A stretch of 64,000 nucleotides of DNA from positions 239,843 through 303,842 of the forward strand of contig NZ_RKQN01000004.1 of NCBI RefSeq assembly GCF_003814555.1, in the 5' to 3' direction. The number at the start of each line of letters is the position of its first letter. Position 1 is the stretch's first letter. Below the pieces are notes generated by a model that saw nothing but the letters and a program-made list of their open reading frames with translations, was not told the DNA's origin and made no database searches. Both the position numbers and the translations under genes were made by a program. This DNA comes from Vulcaniibacterium tengchongense (GTDB taxonomy: Bacteria; Pseudomonadota; Gammaproteobacteria; Xanthomonadales; Xanthomonadaceae). Positions 27,532-38,094 of this stretch are shown one piece after another.

Positions 27532-28272
27532 ATGAATGCAACGCCTCGCGTGGCCCTGATCACCGGCGGCGCGCGCCGCATCGGCGCGGCGATCGCGCGC
27601 GCGCTGCACGCGGCCGGCTACGACCTGGCCCTGCACTACCGCCGCTCGCGCGCGGAGGCCGAGGCGCTGGCCGCGGAGCTGGAGCGCGCGCGCCCGCGCA
27701 GCGTGCTGCTGCTGCAGGCCGAACTGGCCGAGTTCGACCGGCTGCCGGAGCTGGTCGCGCACACGGTCGGCCGCTACGGCCGGCTCGACGCCCTGGTCAA
27801 CAACGCCTCCGCGTTCGCGCCGACGCCGCTCGGCCCGACCACGCCGGCGCAGTGGGACGCCCTCTTCGCCAGCAACGCGCGCGCGCCGTTCTTCCTCGCC
27901 CAGGCCGCGGCGCCGCACCTGCGCGCCGCGCGCGGCGCGATCGTCAACCTCGCCGACCTGTACGGCGAGCGCCCGCTGCCGCGGCACACCGTCTATTGCA
28001 TGGCCAAGGCCGCGCTGCTGATGCTGACCCGCTCGCTGGCGCTGGAACTGGCGCCGGAGGTACGGGTCAACGCGGTCGCGCCCGGCGCGATCCTGTGGCC
28101 GGAGCACGGCGGCGACCCGGCCGCGCGGCAGGCGATGCTGCAGCGCACGCCGCTGGCGCGCACTGGCGCGCCGGAGGAGGTCGCCGAAGCGGTGCGCTGG
28201 CTGCTGCAGGACGCGAGCTACTGCACCGGCCAGGTGCTGCGCCTGGACGGCGGCCGCCTGCTCGGCGCCTAG
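27532..28272 (+). CDS. Pteridine reductase-type SDR
   Basis: A 246-residue SDR with TGGARRIG at its cofactor loop. The TGxxxRxG form, instead of the usual TGxxxGxG, marks pteridine reductases (PTR1/FolM-like). NNASAF, a catalytic Tyr-x3-Lys in YCMAKAAL and the C-terminal TGQVLRLDGGR complete the fold. It probably reduces dihydropterins or dihydrofolate with NADPH. folK and folB lie just downstream on the other strand, which supports a folate role. The ATG at 27532 was preferred over an upstream in-frame alternative at 27484 because CCGGGAG precedes it and the fold begins there. Confidence 0.87.
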   Translation: MNATPRVALITGGARRIGAAIARALHAAGYDLALHYRRSRAEAEALAAELERARPRSVLLLQAELAEFDRLPELVAHTVGRYGRLDALVNNASAFAPTPLGPTTPAQWDALFASNARAPFFLAQAAAPHLRAARGAIVNLADLYGERPLPRHTVYCMAKAALLMLTRSLALELAPEVRVNAVAPGAILWPEHGGDPAARQAMLQRTPLARTGAPEEVAEAVRWLLQDASYCTGQVLRLDGGRLLGA

Positions 28273-28469
28273 CGGCGGGGCCGCGTCCCGCGGGAGAGGA
28301 AACGCCCCCGCGGCGGCCGCGCGGCGTCGCCCCGGCGCGGGATGCGGCAGCGCGCGGTTCGCCGCGTCGCCCTCCCGCTTCGGCGGAACCGGGCCTGCGC
28401 GCACGCCTGCCCCGCGGGTCCCGGGCGGCGCTCCGGACGCCCTGCGCGGGCGCGGCGACGCGCCCGCCG

Positions 28470-28952
28470 CTAGAGCTCGAACGCCTCCCACGCCGCGCCG
28501 TGCTCGGGGTGCGCCGCCCACAGCTGCGCCAGGGTGCGGCCGTCGCCGGGCACCACCGCCTCCGGCGCGATCTCGGCCAGCGGCCGCAGCACGAACGCGT
28601 GCCGCAGCTCCGGGCGCGGGATGCGCAGGTTGCCGGGGCCTTCGAGCACGCGCCCGTCGTACAGCACGATGTCGATGTCGAGCGTGCGGTCGCCGTAGCG
28701 CGGGCCGCTGCGATCGCGGCCGTGCGCCTGCTCCAGCGCGTGCAGCCAGTCGTTGAGCGCCAGCGGGTCCAGGTCCGTGTCGATCACCGCGGCGGCGTTG
28801 CAGAAGTCCGGTCCGTCGAAGCCGACCGCGCGGGTGCGGTAGGCGCGCGACAGCCGCAGCGCGCCGAAGCGCGCGCGCAGCGCATGCACCGCGGCGCGCA
28901 GGTGCGGCAGCGGCTCGACGTTGCTGCCGAGGCTGAGATAGGCGCGGCTCAC
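28470..28952 (-). CDS. folK: 2-amino-4-hydroxy-6-hydroxymethyldihydropteridine diphosphokinase
   Basis: A 160-residue HPPK that transfers pyrophosphate from ATP to 6-hydroxymethyl-7,8-dihydropterin in folate synthesis. The N-terminal YLSLGSNVEP and the catalytic block RYGDRTLDIDIVLYD (about 87-101), holding the two magnesium-binding Asp residues, are intact, as is IPRPELRHAFVLRPLAE. Length is normal. It follows folB by 61 bases on the same strand, forming a folB-folK pair. Confidence 0.95.
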   Translation of the reverse strand: MSRAYLSLGSNVEPLPHLRAAVHALRARFGALRLSRAYRTRAVGFDGPDFCNAAAVIDTDLDPLALNDWLHALEQAHGRDRSGPRYGDRTLDIDIVLYDGRVLEGPGNLRIPRPELRHAFVLRPLAEIAPEAVVPGDGRTLAQLWAAHPEHGAAWEAFEL

Positions 28953-29013
28953 GCGGCAGCGGGGCCGGGGACGAGGCAGCGCCGGCGCCGGCCGGCGGCC
29001 CGTGGCAGGCGGG

Positions 29014-29367
29014 TCATGGCGCGGAACGCTCGATCTTCACTCCGACCGCGCGCGCGCCGCGCACCGCGCCGGGCTTGCTCAGCTTCAGCCGCACCCGGCG
29101 CACGCCGAACTCCTCGATCACCAGCGCCGCCACACGCTCGGCCAGCGTCTCCACCAGGCCGAAGTCGGACTGCGACACGTACTCGACGATGCGCTTGCTG
29201 ATCGCCTTGTAGTCCAGGGTGTCGGTGATCGCGTCGGTCGCCGCGGGCACGCGGTTGTCGAACGCCATCTCCAGGTCGAACACCAGCGGCTGGCGGATGC
29301 GCCGTTCCCAGTCGTAGATGCCGATCAGCGCCTCGATCTCGAGGCCTTCGATGAAGACGCTATCCAT
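29014..29367 (-). CDS. folB: Dihydroneopterin aldolase
   Basis: A 117-residue enzyme that converts dihydroneopterin to 6-hydroxymethyldihydropterin and glycolaldehyde, feeding FolK. The motif FIEGLEIEALIGIYDWERRIRQPL at the N-terminus (in shorter blocks: GLEIEALIGIYDWE) and the catalytic region TLAERVAALVIEEFGV with KLSKPGAVRGA are standard. The ATG at 29367 gives the usual 117-120 length; an upstream GTG-free extension has low-complexity residues. Co-directional with folK. Confidence 0.93.
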   Translation of the reverse strand: MDSVFIEGLEIEALIGIYDWERRIRQPLVFDLEMAFDNRVPAATDAITDTLDYKAISKRIVEYVSQSDFGLVETLAERVAALVIEEFGVRRVRLKLSKPGAVRGARAVGVKIERSAP

Positions 29368-29491
29368 GGGCCGGGAACGGGTGGAGAGAACGAGTGAAGA
29401 GGACCGGGAAACGGAAGAAGGCGGCACCGGCATGGTAGCCGATCGCCCGTCGCGGGTTTTCCCTCTTCGCTTTTGCCTCCTCGCCCGCTCC

Positions 29492-30526
29492 TCATTCGCT
29501 CGTCACGGGCGCCAGACTCGCCATGTCCCAGCGCGGCGTCACCCGCACCGCGGCGGTGTCGTGCTGGCCGGCCTGCAGGCGCAACGCGCCGGCGAAGGCG
29601 ATCATCGCGCCGTTGTCGGTGCAGAACGCCGGGCGCGGGAAGCTGACCCGGCCGCCGCGGCGGTGCGCCATGTCCTCCAGCCGCGCACGCAGGCGCTTGT
29701 TCGCGCCGACGCCGCCGGCCACCACCAGGGTCTCGCAGCCGGCCGCGTCCAGCGCGCGCTCGCACTTGATCGCCAGCGTCTCCACCACCGCATCCTCGAA
29801 GCCGCGGGCGATGTCGGCGCGGGTCTGTTCGCCGCGGTCGCTGCCCTGCCAGGCCAGCAGCACCTGGGTCTTCAGGCCGCTGAAGCTGAAATCGAGCCCC
29901 GGGCGATCGGTCATCGGCCGGGCGAACCTGAACGCGCCGGGGCGGCCGCGCTCGGCCAACGCCGCCAGCTGCGGTCCGCCCGGGTAGGGCAGCCCCATCA
30001 GCTTGGCGGTCTTGTCGAAGGCCTCGCCGGCGGCGTCGTCCAGGGTCTCGCCGAGCAGGCGGTAGCGGCCGATCGCCGCCACGTGTACCAGCTGGGTGTG
30101 GCCGCCGGAGACCAGCAGGGCCACGAACGGCGGTTCCGGCCGGCCGCGCGCGGGATCGTCCTCGAGCAGCGGCGCGAGCAGGTGCCCTTCCATGTGGTGC
30201 ACGCCGATCGCCGGCACGTCCAGCGCCCAGGCCAGCGCGCGCGCGACCCCGGCGCCGACCAGCAGCGCGCCGACCAGGCCGGGGCCGGCGGTGTAGGCGA
30301 CGCCGTCGATCCCGGCCGTCTCCAGCCCGGCCTCGGCCAGGGTCTGGCGGATCAGCGGCAGCAGCTTGCGCACGTGGTCGCGGCTGGCCAGTTCCGGCAC
30401 CACCCCGCCGTACTGCGCGTGCAGTTCGATCTGGCTGTAGACCGCGTGCGCGCGCAGGCCGGCGGCGGTGTCGTACACGGCCACCCCGGTCTCGTCGCAG
30501 CTGGTTTCGATGCCCAGGACTTTCAC
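29492..30526 (-). CDS. tsaD: tRNA N6-adenosine threonylcarbamoyltransferase
   Basis: A 344-residue protein that, with TsaB and TsaE, transfers threonylcarbamoyl from TC-AMP to A37 of tRNAs reading ANN codons. The metal motif HHMEGH (His 111 and His 115) and the start [14 protein letters not shown] are diagnostic; [13 protein letters not shown] and CTDNGAMIA lie near the C-terminus. GTG at 30526 was chosen because family members begin right at the ETSCDET strand. It is divergent from rpsU, the classic arrangement in gammaproteobacteria. Confidence 0.96.
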   Translation of the reverse strand: MKVLGIETSCDETGVAVYDTAAGLRAHAVYSQIELHAQYGGVVPELASRDHVRKLLPLIRQTLAEAGLETAGIDGVAYTAGPGLVGALLVGAGVARALAWALDVPAIGVHHMEGHLLAPLLEDDPARGRPEPPFVALLVSGGHTQLVHVAAIGRYRLLGETLDDAAGEAFDKTAKLMGLPYPGGPQLAALAERGRPGAFRFARPMTDRPGLDFSFSGLKTQVLLAWQGSDRGEQTRADIARGFEDAVVETLAIKCERALDAAGCETLVVAGGVGANKRLRARLEDMAHRRGGRVSFPRPAFCTDNGAMIAFAGALRLQAGQHDTAAVRVTPRWDMASLAPVTSE

Positions 30527-30574
30527 GGGAATTCGCGGCGTTGCGCGGGCCTGCGCCTCGCGGAATAGGCTATC

Positions 30575-30604
30575 TTGCACCTTCGAGGGGCCCGCCGCTA
30601 TAAT
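30575..30604 (+). promoter_or_regulatory. Promoter of rpsU
   Basis: TTGCAC at 30575-30580 and a consensus TATAAT at 30599-30604 have an 18-base spacer. Transcription would start near 30611, giving a leader of about 45 bases. It is the best-matching promoter in the window, as expected for a ribosomal protein. Confidence 0.8.
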
Positions 30605-30654
30605 GCGCGGCTCGCCCGGTCCCACGGGCCGGTCCCTGAATCCCGAGATCACGT

Positions 30655-30870
30655 ATGCCCAGCGTCAAAGTCCGCGAAAACGAGCCCTTCGAGTTTGCTC
30701 TGCGTCGCTTCAAGCGCACCTGCGAGAAGGCCGGCATCCTCGCCGAGACCCGCAAGCGCGAGTTCTACGAGAAGCCGACCCAGGAACGCAAGCGCAAGGC
30801 CGCCGCGGCGGTGAAGCGCCAGGCTCGTCGCGCCGCCCGCGACGTGACCAAGCGCCAGCGCCTGTACTGA
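30655..30870 (+). CDS. rpsU: 30S ribosomal protein S21
   Basis: A 71-residue very basic protein, [20 protein letters not shown] at the start and ending KRQRLY, matching S21 in sequence and length. S21 sits at the anti-Shine-Dalgarno end of 16S rRNA and takes part in initiation. It has a strong promoter at 30575 and a terminator right after it, so it is expressed mainly as a single gene although yqeY and dnaG follow on the same strand. Confidence 0.98.
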   Translation: MPSVKVRENEPFEFALRRFKRTCEKAGILAETRKREFYEKPTQERKRKAAAAVKRQARRAARDVTKRQRLY

Positions 30871-30920
30871 GCGCGTTTTCCCGCGTCCGCCGCCGCTTTC
30901 GGCGCGGCGGGCTGCAGCGA

Positions 30921-30951
30921 AGCCGGCCGCGCCCTGCGCCGCCGGCTTTTT
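30921..30951 (+). terminator. Terminator after rpsU
   Basis: AGCCGGC at 30921-30927 pairs with GCCGGCT at 30941-30947 around a GC-rich loop, followed by five T. It separates rpsU from yqeY. Confidence 0.7.
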
Positions 30952-31125
30952 GCGTTTGGGCGAAGCGCCCGGGCCGGGCCGGCGCGCCGCCCCGGCCCGG
31001 GCGGCGCGCGAGCTCGCCCGCGGCGCGTGCTACGGTCTCCTTCCCGCGCGGGGCCGGACCCGGTGGCGCCTAGGCCGGCCCCGCGGCGCCCGCCCCTTCC
31101 CCGTCCCGATTCCGACCGACCCGCC

Positions 31126-31572
31126 ATGACCCTCAAACAACGCCTCACCGACGACATGAAGGCCGCGATGAAGAGCGGCGACAAGGACACGCTGGGCGTG
31201 ATCCGGCTGATCAACGCGGCGATCAAGCAGAAGGAAGTGGACGAGCGCATCGAGCTCGACGACGCCCAGGTGGTCGCCGTCCTCGACAAGATGGTCAAGC
31301 AGCGCAAGGACTCGGTGGCCCAGTACGAGGGCGCCGGCCGCGCGGACCTGGCCGACGCCGAGAAGGCCGAGATCGCGGTGATCGAGCGCTACCTGCCGGC
31401 GAAGCTCGGCGAGGCCGAGATCCTGGCCGCGATCGACGCCGCCATCGCCCAGACCTGCGCCAGCGGCCCGGCCGACATGGGCAAGCTGATGGGCGTGCTC
31501 AAGCCGCAGCTGGCCGGGCAGGCCGACATGGGCCAGGTCTCCGCGCTCGTCAAGCAGCGCCTGAGCCGGTAA
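31126..31572 (+). CDS. yqeY: GatB/YqeY domain protein
   Basis: A 148-residue protein that starts MTLKQRLTDDMKAAMKSGDK and contains LGVIRLINAAIKQKEVDERIELDD and the C-terminal helical YqeY domain (ADMGKLMGVLKPQLAGQADMG). The domain resembles the tRNA-binding tail of GatB, but free-standing YqeY has no proven function; amidotransferase accessory or tRNA-related roles have been suggested. It lies between rpsU and dnaG, a position conserved in many gammaproteobacteria. The ATG was chosen over an upstream low-complexity extension. Confidence 0.92.
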   Translation: MTLKQRLTDDMKAAMKSGDKDTLGVIRLINAAIKQKEVDERIELDDAQVVAVLDKMVKQRKDSVAQYEGAGRADLADAEKAEIAVIERYLPAKLGEAEILAAIDAAIAQTCASGPADMGKLMGVLKPQLAGQADMGQVSALVKQRLSR

Positions 31573-31617
31573 GCGACCGCGCGGCGCGCCCGCGCCGCCC
31601 GAATCGAGCCTAGCCCG

Positions 31618-32121
31618 ATGCGCATTCCCACCCGCCGTCCCGGCGTCGTCCTGCGGCCCGCCGCACCCGCGGATACCGCCCTGATCCTGGCCCTCGTCCG
31701 GGAACTGGCCGAGTACGAGCGCGCGCCGGACGAAGTGAAGGCGGACGAGGCCACCCTCGCCGCCGGCCTGTTCGGCGACCGCCCCGGCGCCGAGGTGGTG
31801 ATCGCCGAGGTGGACGGCGAACCGGCCGGCTTCGCGCTGTTCTTCCACAATTTCTCGACCTGGCTGGGCAAGCGCGGCCTGTACCTGGAAGACCTGTTCG
31901 TCCGCCCGCAGTACCGCGGCCGCGGCGTCGGCCAGGTGCTGATGGCGTATCTGGCCAGGCTCGCGATCGAGCGCGATTGCGGCCGCTTCGAATGGTCGGT
32001 GCTGGACTGGAACACGCCGGCGCTGGACTTCTACCGCCGCCTCGGCGCCGCGCCGATGGACGAATGGACCGTGCAGCGCCTGACCGGCGACGCCCTGGCG
32101 CGGCTGGCCGCGAGTTTCTGA
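31618..32121 (+). CDS. GNAT-family N-acetyltransferase
   Basis: A 167-residue GNAT enzyme. The acetyl-CoA pyrophosphate loop QYRGRGVG is near residue 100, preceded by LYLEDLFVRP, and WSVLDWNTPALDFYRRLGA gives the family B motif. The layout resembles spermidine/diamine acetyltransferases (SAT type), but the substrate cannot be assigned. It starts 45 bases after yqeY and ends 41 bases before dnaG, so it is inserted in the rpsU-dnaG segment and likely shares the transcript. Confidence 0.85.
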   Translation: MRIPTRRPGVVLRPAAPADTALILALVRELAEYERAPDEVKADEATLAAGLFGDRPGAEVVIAEVDGEPAGFALFFHNFSTWLGKRGLYLEDLFVRPQYRGRGVGQVLMAYLARLAIERDCGRFEWSVLDWNTPALDFYRRLGAAPMDEWTVQRLTGDALARLAASF

Positions 32122-32162
32122 GCCGCTACCGCGGCCGGCGGAGAACCGGGTAAAAGCATCCC

Positions 32163-33896
32163 ATGGCCCGCATTCCCGACGCCTTCATCGACGACCTGCT
32201 CGCGCGCACCGACATCGTCGAGGTGATCGGCGCGCGCGTGCCGTTGAAGCGCCAGGGCAAGGAGTATTCGGCGCGCTGCCCGTTCCACGACGAGCGCTCG
32301 CCCAGCTTCACGGTGTCGCCGGCCAAGCAGTTCTACCACTGTTTCGGCTGCGGCGCGCACGGCACCGCGATCAGCTTCCTGATGAACTACGACCGCCTCG
32401 AGTTCCTCGACGCGGTCGAGGAACTGGCCAAGCGCGCCGGCATGGAGGTGCCGCGCGACACCCGGCAGCGCAACGCCAATCCCGACCTGCAGGACCTGTA
32501 CGGCGCGACCGAGGCCGCCGCGCGCTTCTTCCGCAAGCAGCTGGCCGGCAGCGCGAAGGCGCAGGCCTACCTGGACCAGCGCGGGGTCGGCGAGGCGGTG
32601 CGCGCGCAGTTCCAGATCGGCTACGCGCCGGACGGCTTCTCCGCGTTGCGCGACGCCCTCGGCGGCGACGAGCGGCGCATGCGCCTGCTCGAGCGCGCCG
32701 GGCTGTTTTCGAAGAACGAGCGCGGCCACGTCTACGACAAGTTCCGCGACCGGGTGATGTTCCCGATCTTCGACCGCCGCGGCCGGCCGATCGCGTTCGG
32801 CGGGCGGGTCATCGGCGCCGACGATTCGCCGAAATACCTGAACTCGCCGGAGACGCCGCTGTTCCACAAGGGCCGCGAGCTGTACGGCCTGTGGCAGGTG
32901 CGGCAGGCGCACAACAGGATCGAGCGCCTGATCGTGGTCGAGGGCTACATGGACGTGGTCGCGCTGTTCCAGCACGGGGTCGACACCGCGGTGGCGACGC
33001 TCGGCACCGCGACCACGCCGGACCACGCCGAGTTGCTGTTCCGCAACGCGCCCGACGTGTACTTCTGCTTCGACGGCGACCGCGCCGGGCGCGGCGCGGC
33101 GTGGAAGGCGGTGGAATCGGTGCTGCCGCGGATGAAGGACGGCCGCCAGGCGTTCTTCCTGTTCCTGCCCGAGGGCGAGGACCCGGACTCGCTGGTGCGC
33201 GCCGAAGGCCGCGACGGCTTCGACGCGCGCCTGCGCGAGGCGACGCCGCTGTCGCGGTTCTTCTTCGATTCGCTGAGCGCCGACGTCAACCTGGCCACGC
33301 TGGAAGGCAAGGGCCGGCTGGCCGAGCGCGCCAAGCCGCTGCTGGCGCAGATCCCCGACGGCGCGTTCGGCGACCTGATGCGGCAGCGGCTGACCGAACT
33401 GACCGGCGTCGGCGCGCGCGCCAGCGCGCCGCAGAGCCACGTTCCGGCGCAGCGCGCGCAAGCCGCGCGCGGCCACGCGGCGCCCAAGCGCAGCGTGGTG
33501 CGCAGCGCGATCGCGCTGCTGCTGCAGCGGCCCGCGCTCGGCCTCGACGTGGCGCCGCCGTACCGCTTCGCCGCGCTGCGCCAACCGGGCGTACCGCTGC
33601 TGATCGAACTGCTGGAGCTGGTCGCGCAGCGGCCGGACATCAGCACCGGCGCGCTGCTCGAACACTACGACGGCCGCGAGGAACTGGGCGCACTGCAGAA
33701 ACTGGCCTCGCAGACGCCGCCCGGCGACGAATCCCATTGGCGCGCCGAGCTGCGGGATGCGGTCGCCCAGCTCGAGCGCCTGACCGCACGGCAGCGGCTG
33801 GAGGAGCTGCAGGCCAAGCAGCGCGAGGTCGGCCTCGACGAGGACGACAAGCAGGAACTGCGCGCGCTGCTGCAGGCGCGCTCGATGCGCGCCTGA
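32163..33896 (+). CDS. dnaG: DNA primase
   Basis: A 577-residue primase that makes RNA primers for replication. The CHC2 zinc ribbon is complete (Cys 39, His 42, Cys 60, Cys 63). The TOPRIM core shows VVEGYMDVVAL near 260 and CFDGDRAGRGAAW near 300, and the C-terminal helicase-binding domain follows an Ala/Gln-rich linker near 430. Length is normal. In most gammaproteobacteria dnaG lies between rpsU and rpoD; here rpoD does not follow, a peptidase does after a 426-base gap. Confidence 0.97.
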   Translation: MARIPDAFIDDLLARTDIVEVIGARVPLKRQGKEYSARCPFHDERSPSFTVSPAKQFYHCFGCGAHGTAISFLMNYDRLEFLDAVEELAKRAGMEVPRDTRQRNANPDLQDLYGATEAAARFFRKQLAGSAKAQAYLDQRGVGEAVRAQFQIGYAPDGFSALRDALGGDERRMRLLERAGLFSKNERGHVYDKFRDRVMFPIFDRRGRPIAFGGRVIGADDSPKYLNSPETPLFHKGRELYGLWQVRQAHNRIERLIVVEGYMDVVALFQHGVDTAVATLGTATTPDHAELLFRNAPDVYFCFDGDRAGRGAAWKAVESVLPRMKDGRQAFFLFLPEGEDPDSLVRAEGRDGFDARLREATPLSRFFFDSLSADVNLATLEGKGRLAERAKPLLAQIPDGAFGDLMRQRLTELTGVGARASAPQSHVPAQRAQAARGHAAPKRSVVRSAIALLLQRPALGLDVAPPYRFAALRQPGVPLLIELLELVAQRPDISTGALLEHYDGREELGALQKLASQTPPGDESHWRAELRDAVAQLERLTARQRLEELQAKQREVGLDEDDKQELRALLQARSMRA

Positions 33897-34322
33897 GCCC
33901 GCACCCTGGTCGCTGCCGCGCACGCAGGCGAGGGCGGCCCGGTTGCGGCGCTCGAGCATCCCGGCTCGCACCGCGGTGCGTGAACGCCGGTCCGCAAGCC
34001 TGGAGCGCACGTGCCTCCACTTCGGCCCGGTTGCGGCGGGCTTCGGACCGCTGCATGCGGGACGCGGGTTCCGACGGGTGCGGAGGGGCCCGCGCGCACC
34101 TGAAAGCGCGCGCGCTTCCCTCTCCCGCTTGCGCGGGAAGGCCGGGGTGAGGGCAAGCCTCCGGCAATGCCGTGGATCCCGCCGAAGCGCACCCCGGCAC
34201 GTCACCCGGCGGCGGCAGCCCCGCGGCGCGCCCCGGAACCCCGCCCGTGACTTCCGGCCCGGCAGCGGGCCTGGGCGCCCGCGCTAAGCTCGGGCATTCC
34301 GCACTTGGGGAAGAGAGCCGCC
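33897..34322. other. Intergenic stretch after dnaG with a REP-like hairpin
   Basis: No coding potential is seen. A REP-like unit at 34115-34152 has CCCGC-TTGC-GCGGG at 34124-34137 flanked by CTTCCCTCT and the GGCCGGGGTGAGGG tail also found near 5412. No rpoD remnant is recognisable. Confidence 0.6.
34115..34152. repeat. REP-like element
   Basis: CTTCCCTCTCCCGC-loop-GCGGGAAG followed by GCCGGGGTGAGGG. The tail is shared with the repeat at 5412-5427, showing that one repeat family is dispersed in this chromosome. Confidence 0.65.
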
Positions 34323-36308
<1,986 letters not shown>

Positions 36309-36460
36309 GGCCGGGGCCGGCCGCGCAGCGGGCTTCCCGCCGCCGGGAGCGCCCGCCTGCGGCGGACGGCCCCGCTGGCGGTCGCGGCCGCGCCTTGACC
36401 TGATCTCCACGCCGCACGCGTTCTCTTAGGCGGACGCGTCCGTCGCCAAGGAGAAGGGCC

Positions 36461-37006
36461 ATGCGTGTGCGTGCCGTCGGTCTGTGCCTCTTGCTGCTGT
36501 GCGCCGGCTGCCAGCCGCCGCGCGCGGACGACACCCCGCGAGCCGTGGTGCCGCCGCCGCCCGATCCGCAGGTGCGGGCGCAGGCGGCGCTGGCGGCGTT
36601 CCTCGAAGCGCGCCAGATCGCCGAAACGCCGCGCTACCGCGACGCCTTCGCCGATCTCGACCGCGACGGCAGCGACGACCTGGTGCTGCTGCTCGACGAC
36701 CCGAACTGGTGCACCCGCGACGGCTGCACCCTGCTGGTGTTCCGCGGCGAGGGGCAGGCGTTCCGGCTGGTCGGCGAAACCGCGTCCGCGCGGGCGCCGA
36801 TCTCGCTGAGCGGCTACGCCCACGGTGGCTGGGGCGACCTGCTGGTCACCGTGGGCGGCGACGACGCCGCCGGCGTGGTCGCGCTGGAATTCGACGGCGC
36901 CCGCTACCCGGGCGACGCCACGGTCGCGGCGCAGCTCGACCCGGCGCGCCTGCCGCCGGCCAAGGTGCTGATCGGCGGCGCCGCCGCGGCGGTCGCGGCG
37001 AACTAG
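36461..37006 (+). CDS. Putative lipoprotein of unknown function
   Basis: I do not recognise the family. It is a 181-residue protein with a clear lipobox LCAGC (Cys 17), then a Pro-rich linker. DLDRDGSDDLVLLLDD near residue 67 resembles a calcium-binding FG-GAP/dockerin-type loop, followed by two Cys (WCTRDGC) that could form a disulfide. It should be anchored in a membrane facing the periplasm. AAGGAGAAGGGCC precedes the ATG. It is a single gene convergent with ctaB. Confidence 0.75.
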   Translation: MRVRAVGLCLLLLCAGCQPPRADDTPRAVVPPPPDPQVRAQAALAAFLEARQIAETPRYRDAFADLDRDGSDDLVLLLDDPNWCTRDGCTLLVFRGEGQAFRLVGETASARAPISLSGYAHGGWGDLLVTVGGDDAAGVVALEFDGARYPGDATVAAQLDPARLPPAKVLIGGAAAAVAAN

Positions 37007-37045
37007 CGCGGCCCGGCCTATCCCGGCGTCGTGGGCAGCGGCGGT

Positions 37046-37055
37046 GGGGGGGGGG
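37046..37055 (+). repeat. Run of ten G in the lipoprotein-ctaB gap
   Basis: A mononucleotide tract of ten G (37046-37055) lies in non-coding DNA between convergent genes. It is not placed to switch either gene. Confidence 0.8.
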
Positions 37056-37159
37056 CCGGCGGAGCCGCGGCGCGCCGTGCGCCCGCGGGCCCGGCCGCAG
37101 CGCTCGCCGGGCATCGCGCCGGCGAACTGCGCCCGGGCCGTCGTCCGCGGCGATCCCGC

Positions 37160-38086
37160 TCAGCCGACCGCGCGCAACGGCAGCAACGGCGCCGGGCCGA
37201 GCACCGGCAGCAGCCAGTGGTCGAGCAGCAGGAAGCCGAACAGCGCCATCAGGTAGACGATCGAGTAGTTGAACACCCGCATCGCGAAGAACTCGTCCGG
37301 CGGGTCCAGCAGCTTCCACGCGTACCACAGGAAGCCGGCGTCCAGCACCAGCGCGCCGATCAGGTAGAAGTCGCCGCTCATCTCCACCAGCCGCGGCAGC
37401 ACGGTGACCGCCGTCAGCAGCACCGTGTACAGCAGGATCTGCCAGCGCGTGTACTCCACGCCGTGGGTGACCGGCAGCATCGGCACCATCGCGCGCGCGT
37501 AGTCGGCGCGGCGGAAGATCGCCAGCGCCCAGAAGTGCGGCGGCGTCCAGACGAAGACGATCAGCACCAGCAGCAGCGCGTGCGCCCAGTCCCACTCGCC
37601 GCGCATGCCGGTGACCGCGGCCCAGCCCAGCAGCGGCGGCGCCGCGCCGGCGATGCCGCCGATCACGATGTTCTGCGGCGTGGCGCGCTTGAGGAAGGCG
37701 GTGTAGACCACCGCGTAGCCGATCAGCGAGGCGAAGGTCAGCGCCGCGGTGATTCCGTTCACGCCGAACCACAGCACCGCCATCGACAGCGCCGCCAGCA
37801 CCAGCGCGAACACCAGCGCCTGCAGCGGCGTGACCCGGCCGGACACGATCGGCCGCCACGCGGTGCGCGCCATCTTCGCGTCGATGCGCGAGTCCAGCAG
37901 CTGGTTGATCGCCGCCGCGCTCGAGGCCGCCAGCCAGATGCCGAGCAGGCCGAGCGCGCCGCGCCGCGCCTGTTCGGCGTCGGGCAGGCCGTCGACCGCC
38001 AGGCACATGCCGACCAGCGCGGTGAACACGATCAGCGCCACCACGCGCGGCTTGGTCAGGTCCCAGTACTGGCGGACGGCGGACAT
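37160..38086 (-). CDS. ctaB: Protoheme IX farnesyltransferase (heme O synthase)
   Basis: A 308-residue inner-membrane prenyltransferase that adds farnesyl diphosphate to heme B to give heme [15 protein letters not shown] at the start, the first Asp-rich motif [15 protein letters not shown] (about 62-76) and the second region [12 protein letters not shown] are typical, with about nine hydrophobic segments. The next enzyme, CtaA, is encoded just upstream. ATG 38086 is used; a GTG at 38098 overlaps the ctaA stop (GTGA) and would add four residues, so coupling is possible. Confidence 0.94.
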   Translation of the reverse strand: MSAVRQYWDLTKPRVVALIVFTALVGMCLAVDGLPDAEQARRGALGLLGIWLAASSAAAINQLLDSRIDAKMARTAWRPIVSGRVTPLQALVFALVLAALSMAVLWFGVNGITAALTFASLIGYAVVYTAFLKRATPQNIVIGGIAGAAPPLLGWAAVTGMRGEWDWAHALLLVLIVFVWTPPHFWALAIFRRADYARAMVPMLPVTHGVEYTRWQILLYTVLLTAVTVLPRLVEMSGDFYLIGALVLDAGFLWYAWKLLDPPDEFFAMRVFNYSIVYLMALFGFLLLDHWLLPVLGPAPLLPLRAVG

Positions 38087-38094
38087 GGCGGCGC

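Noticed and set aside
37046..37055. G10 tract as a phase-variation switch
   Set aside because: It sits between two convergent genes, outside any coding sequence or promoter, so slippage would not switch expression.
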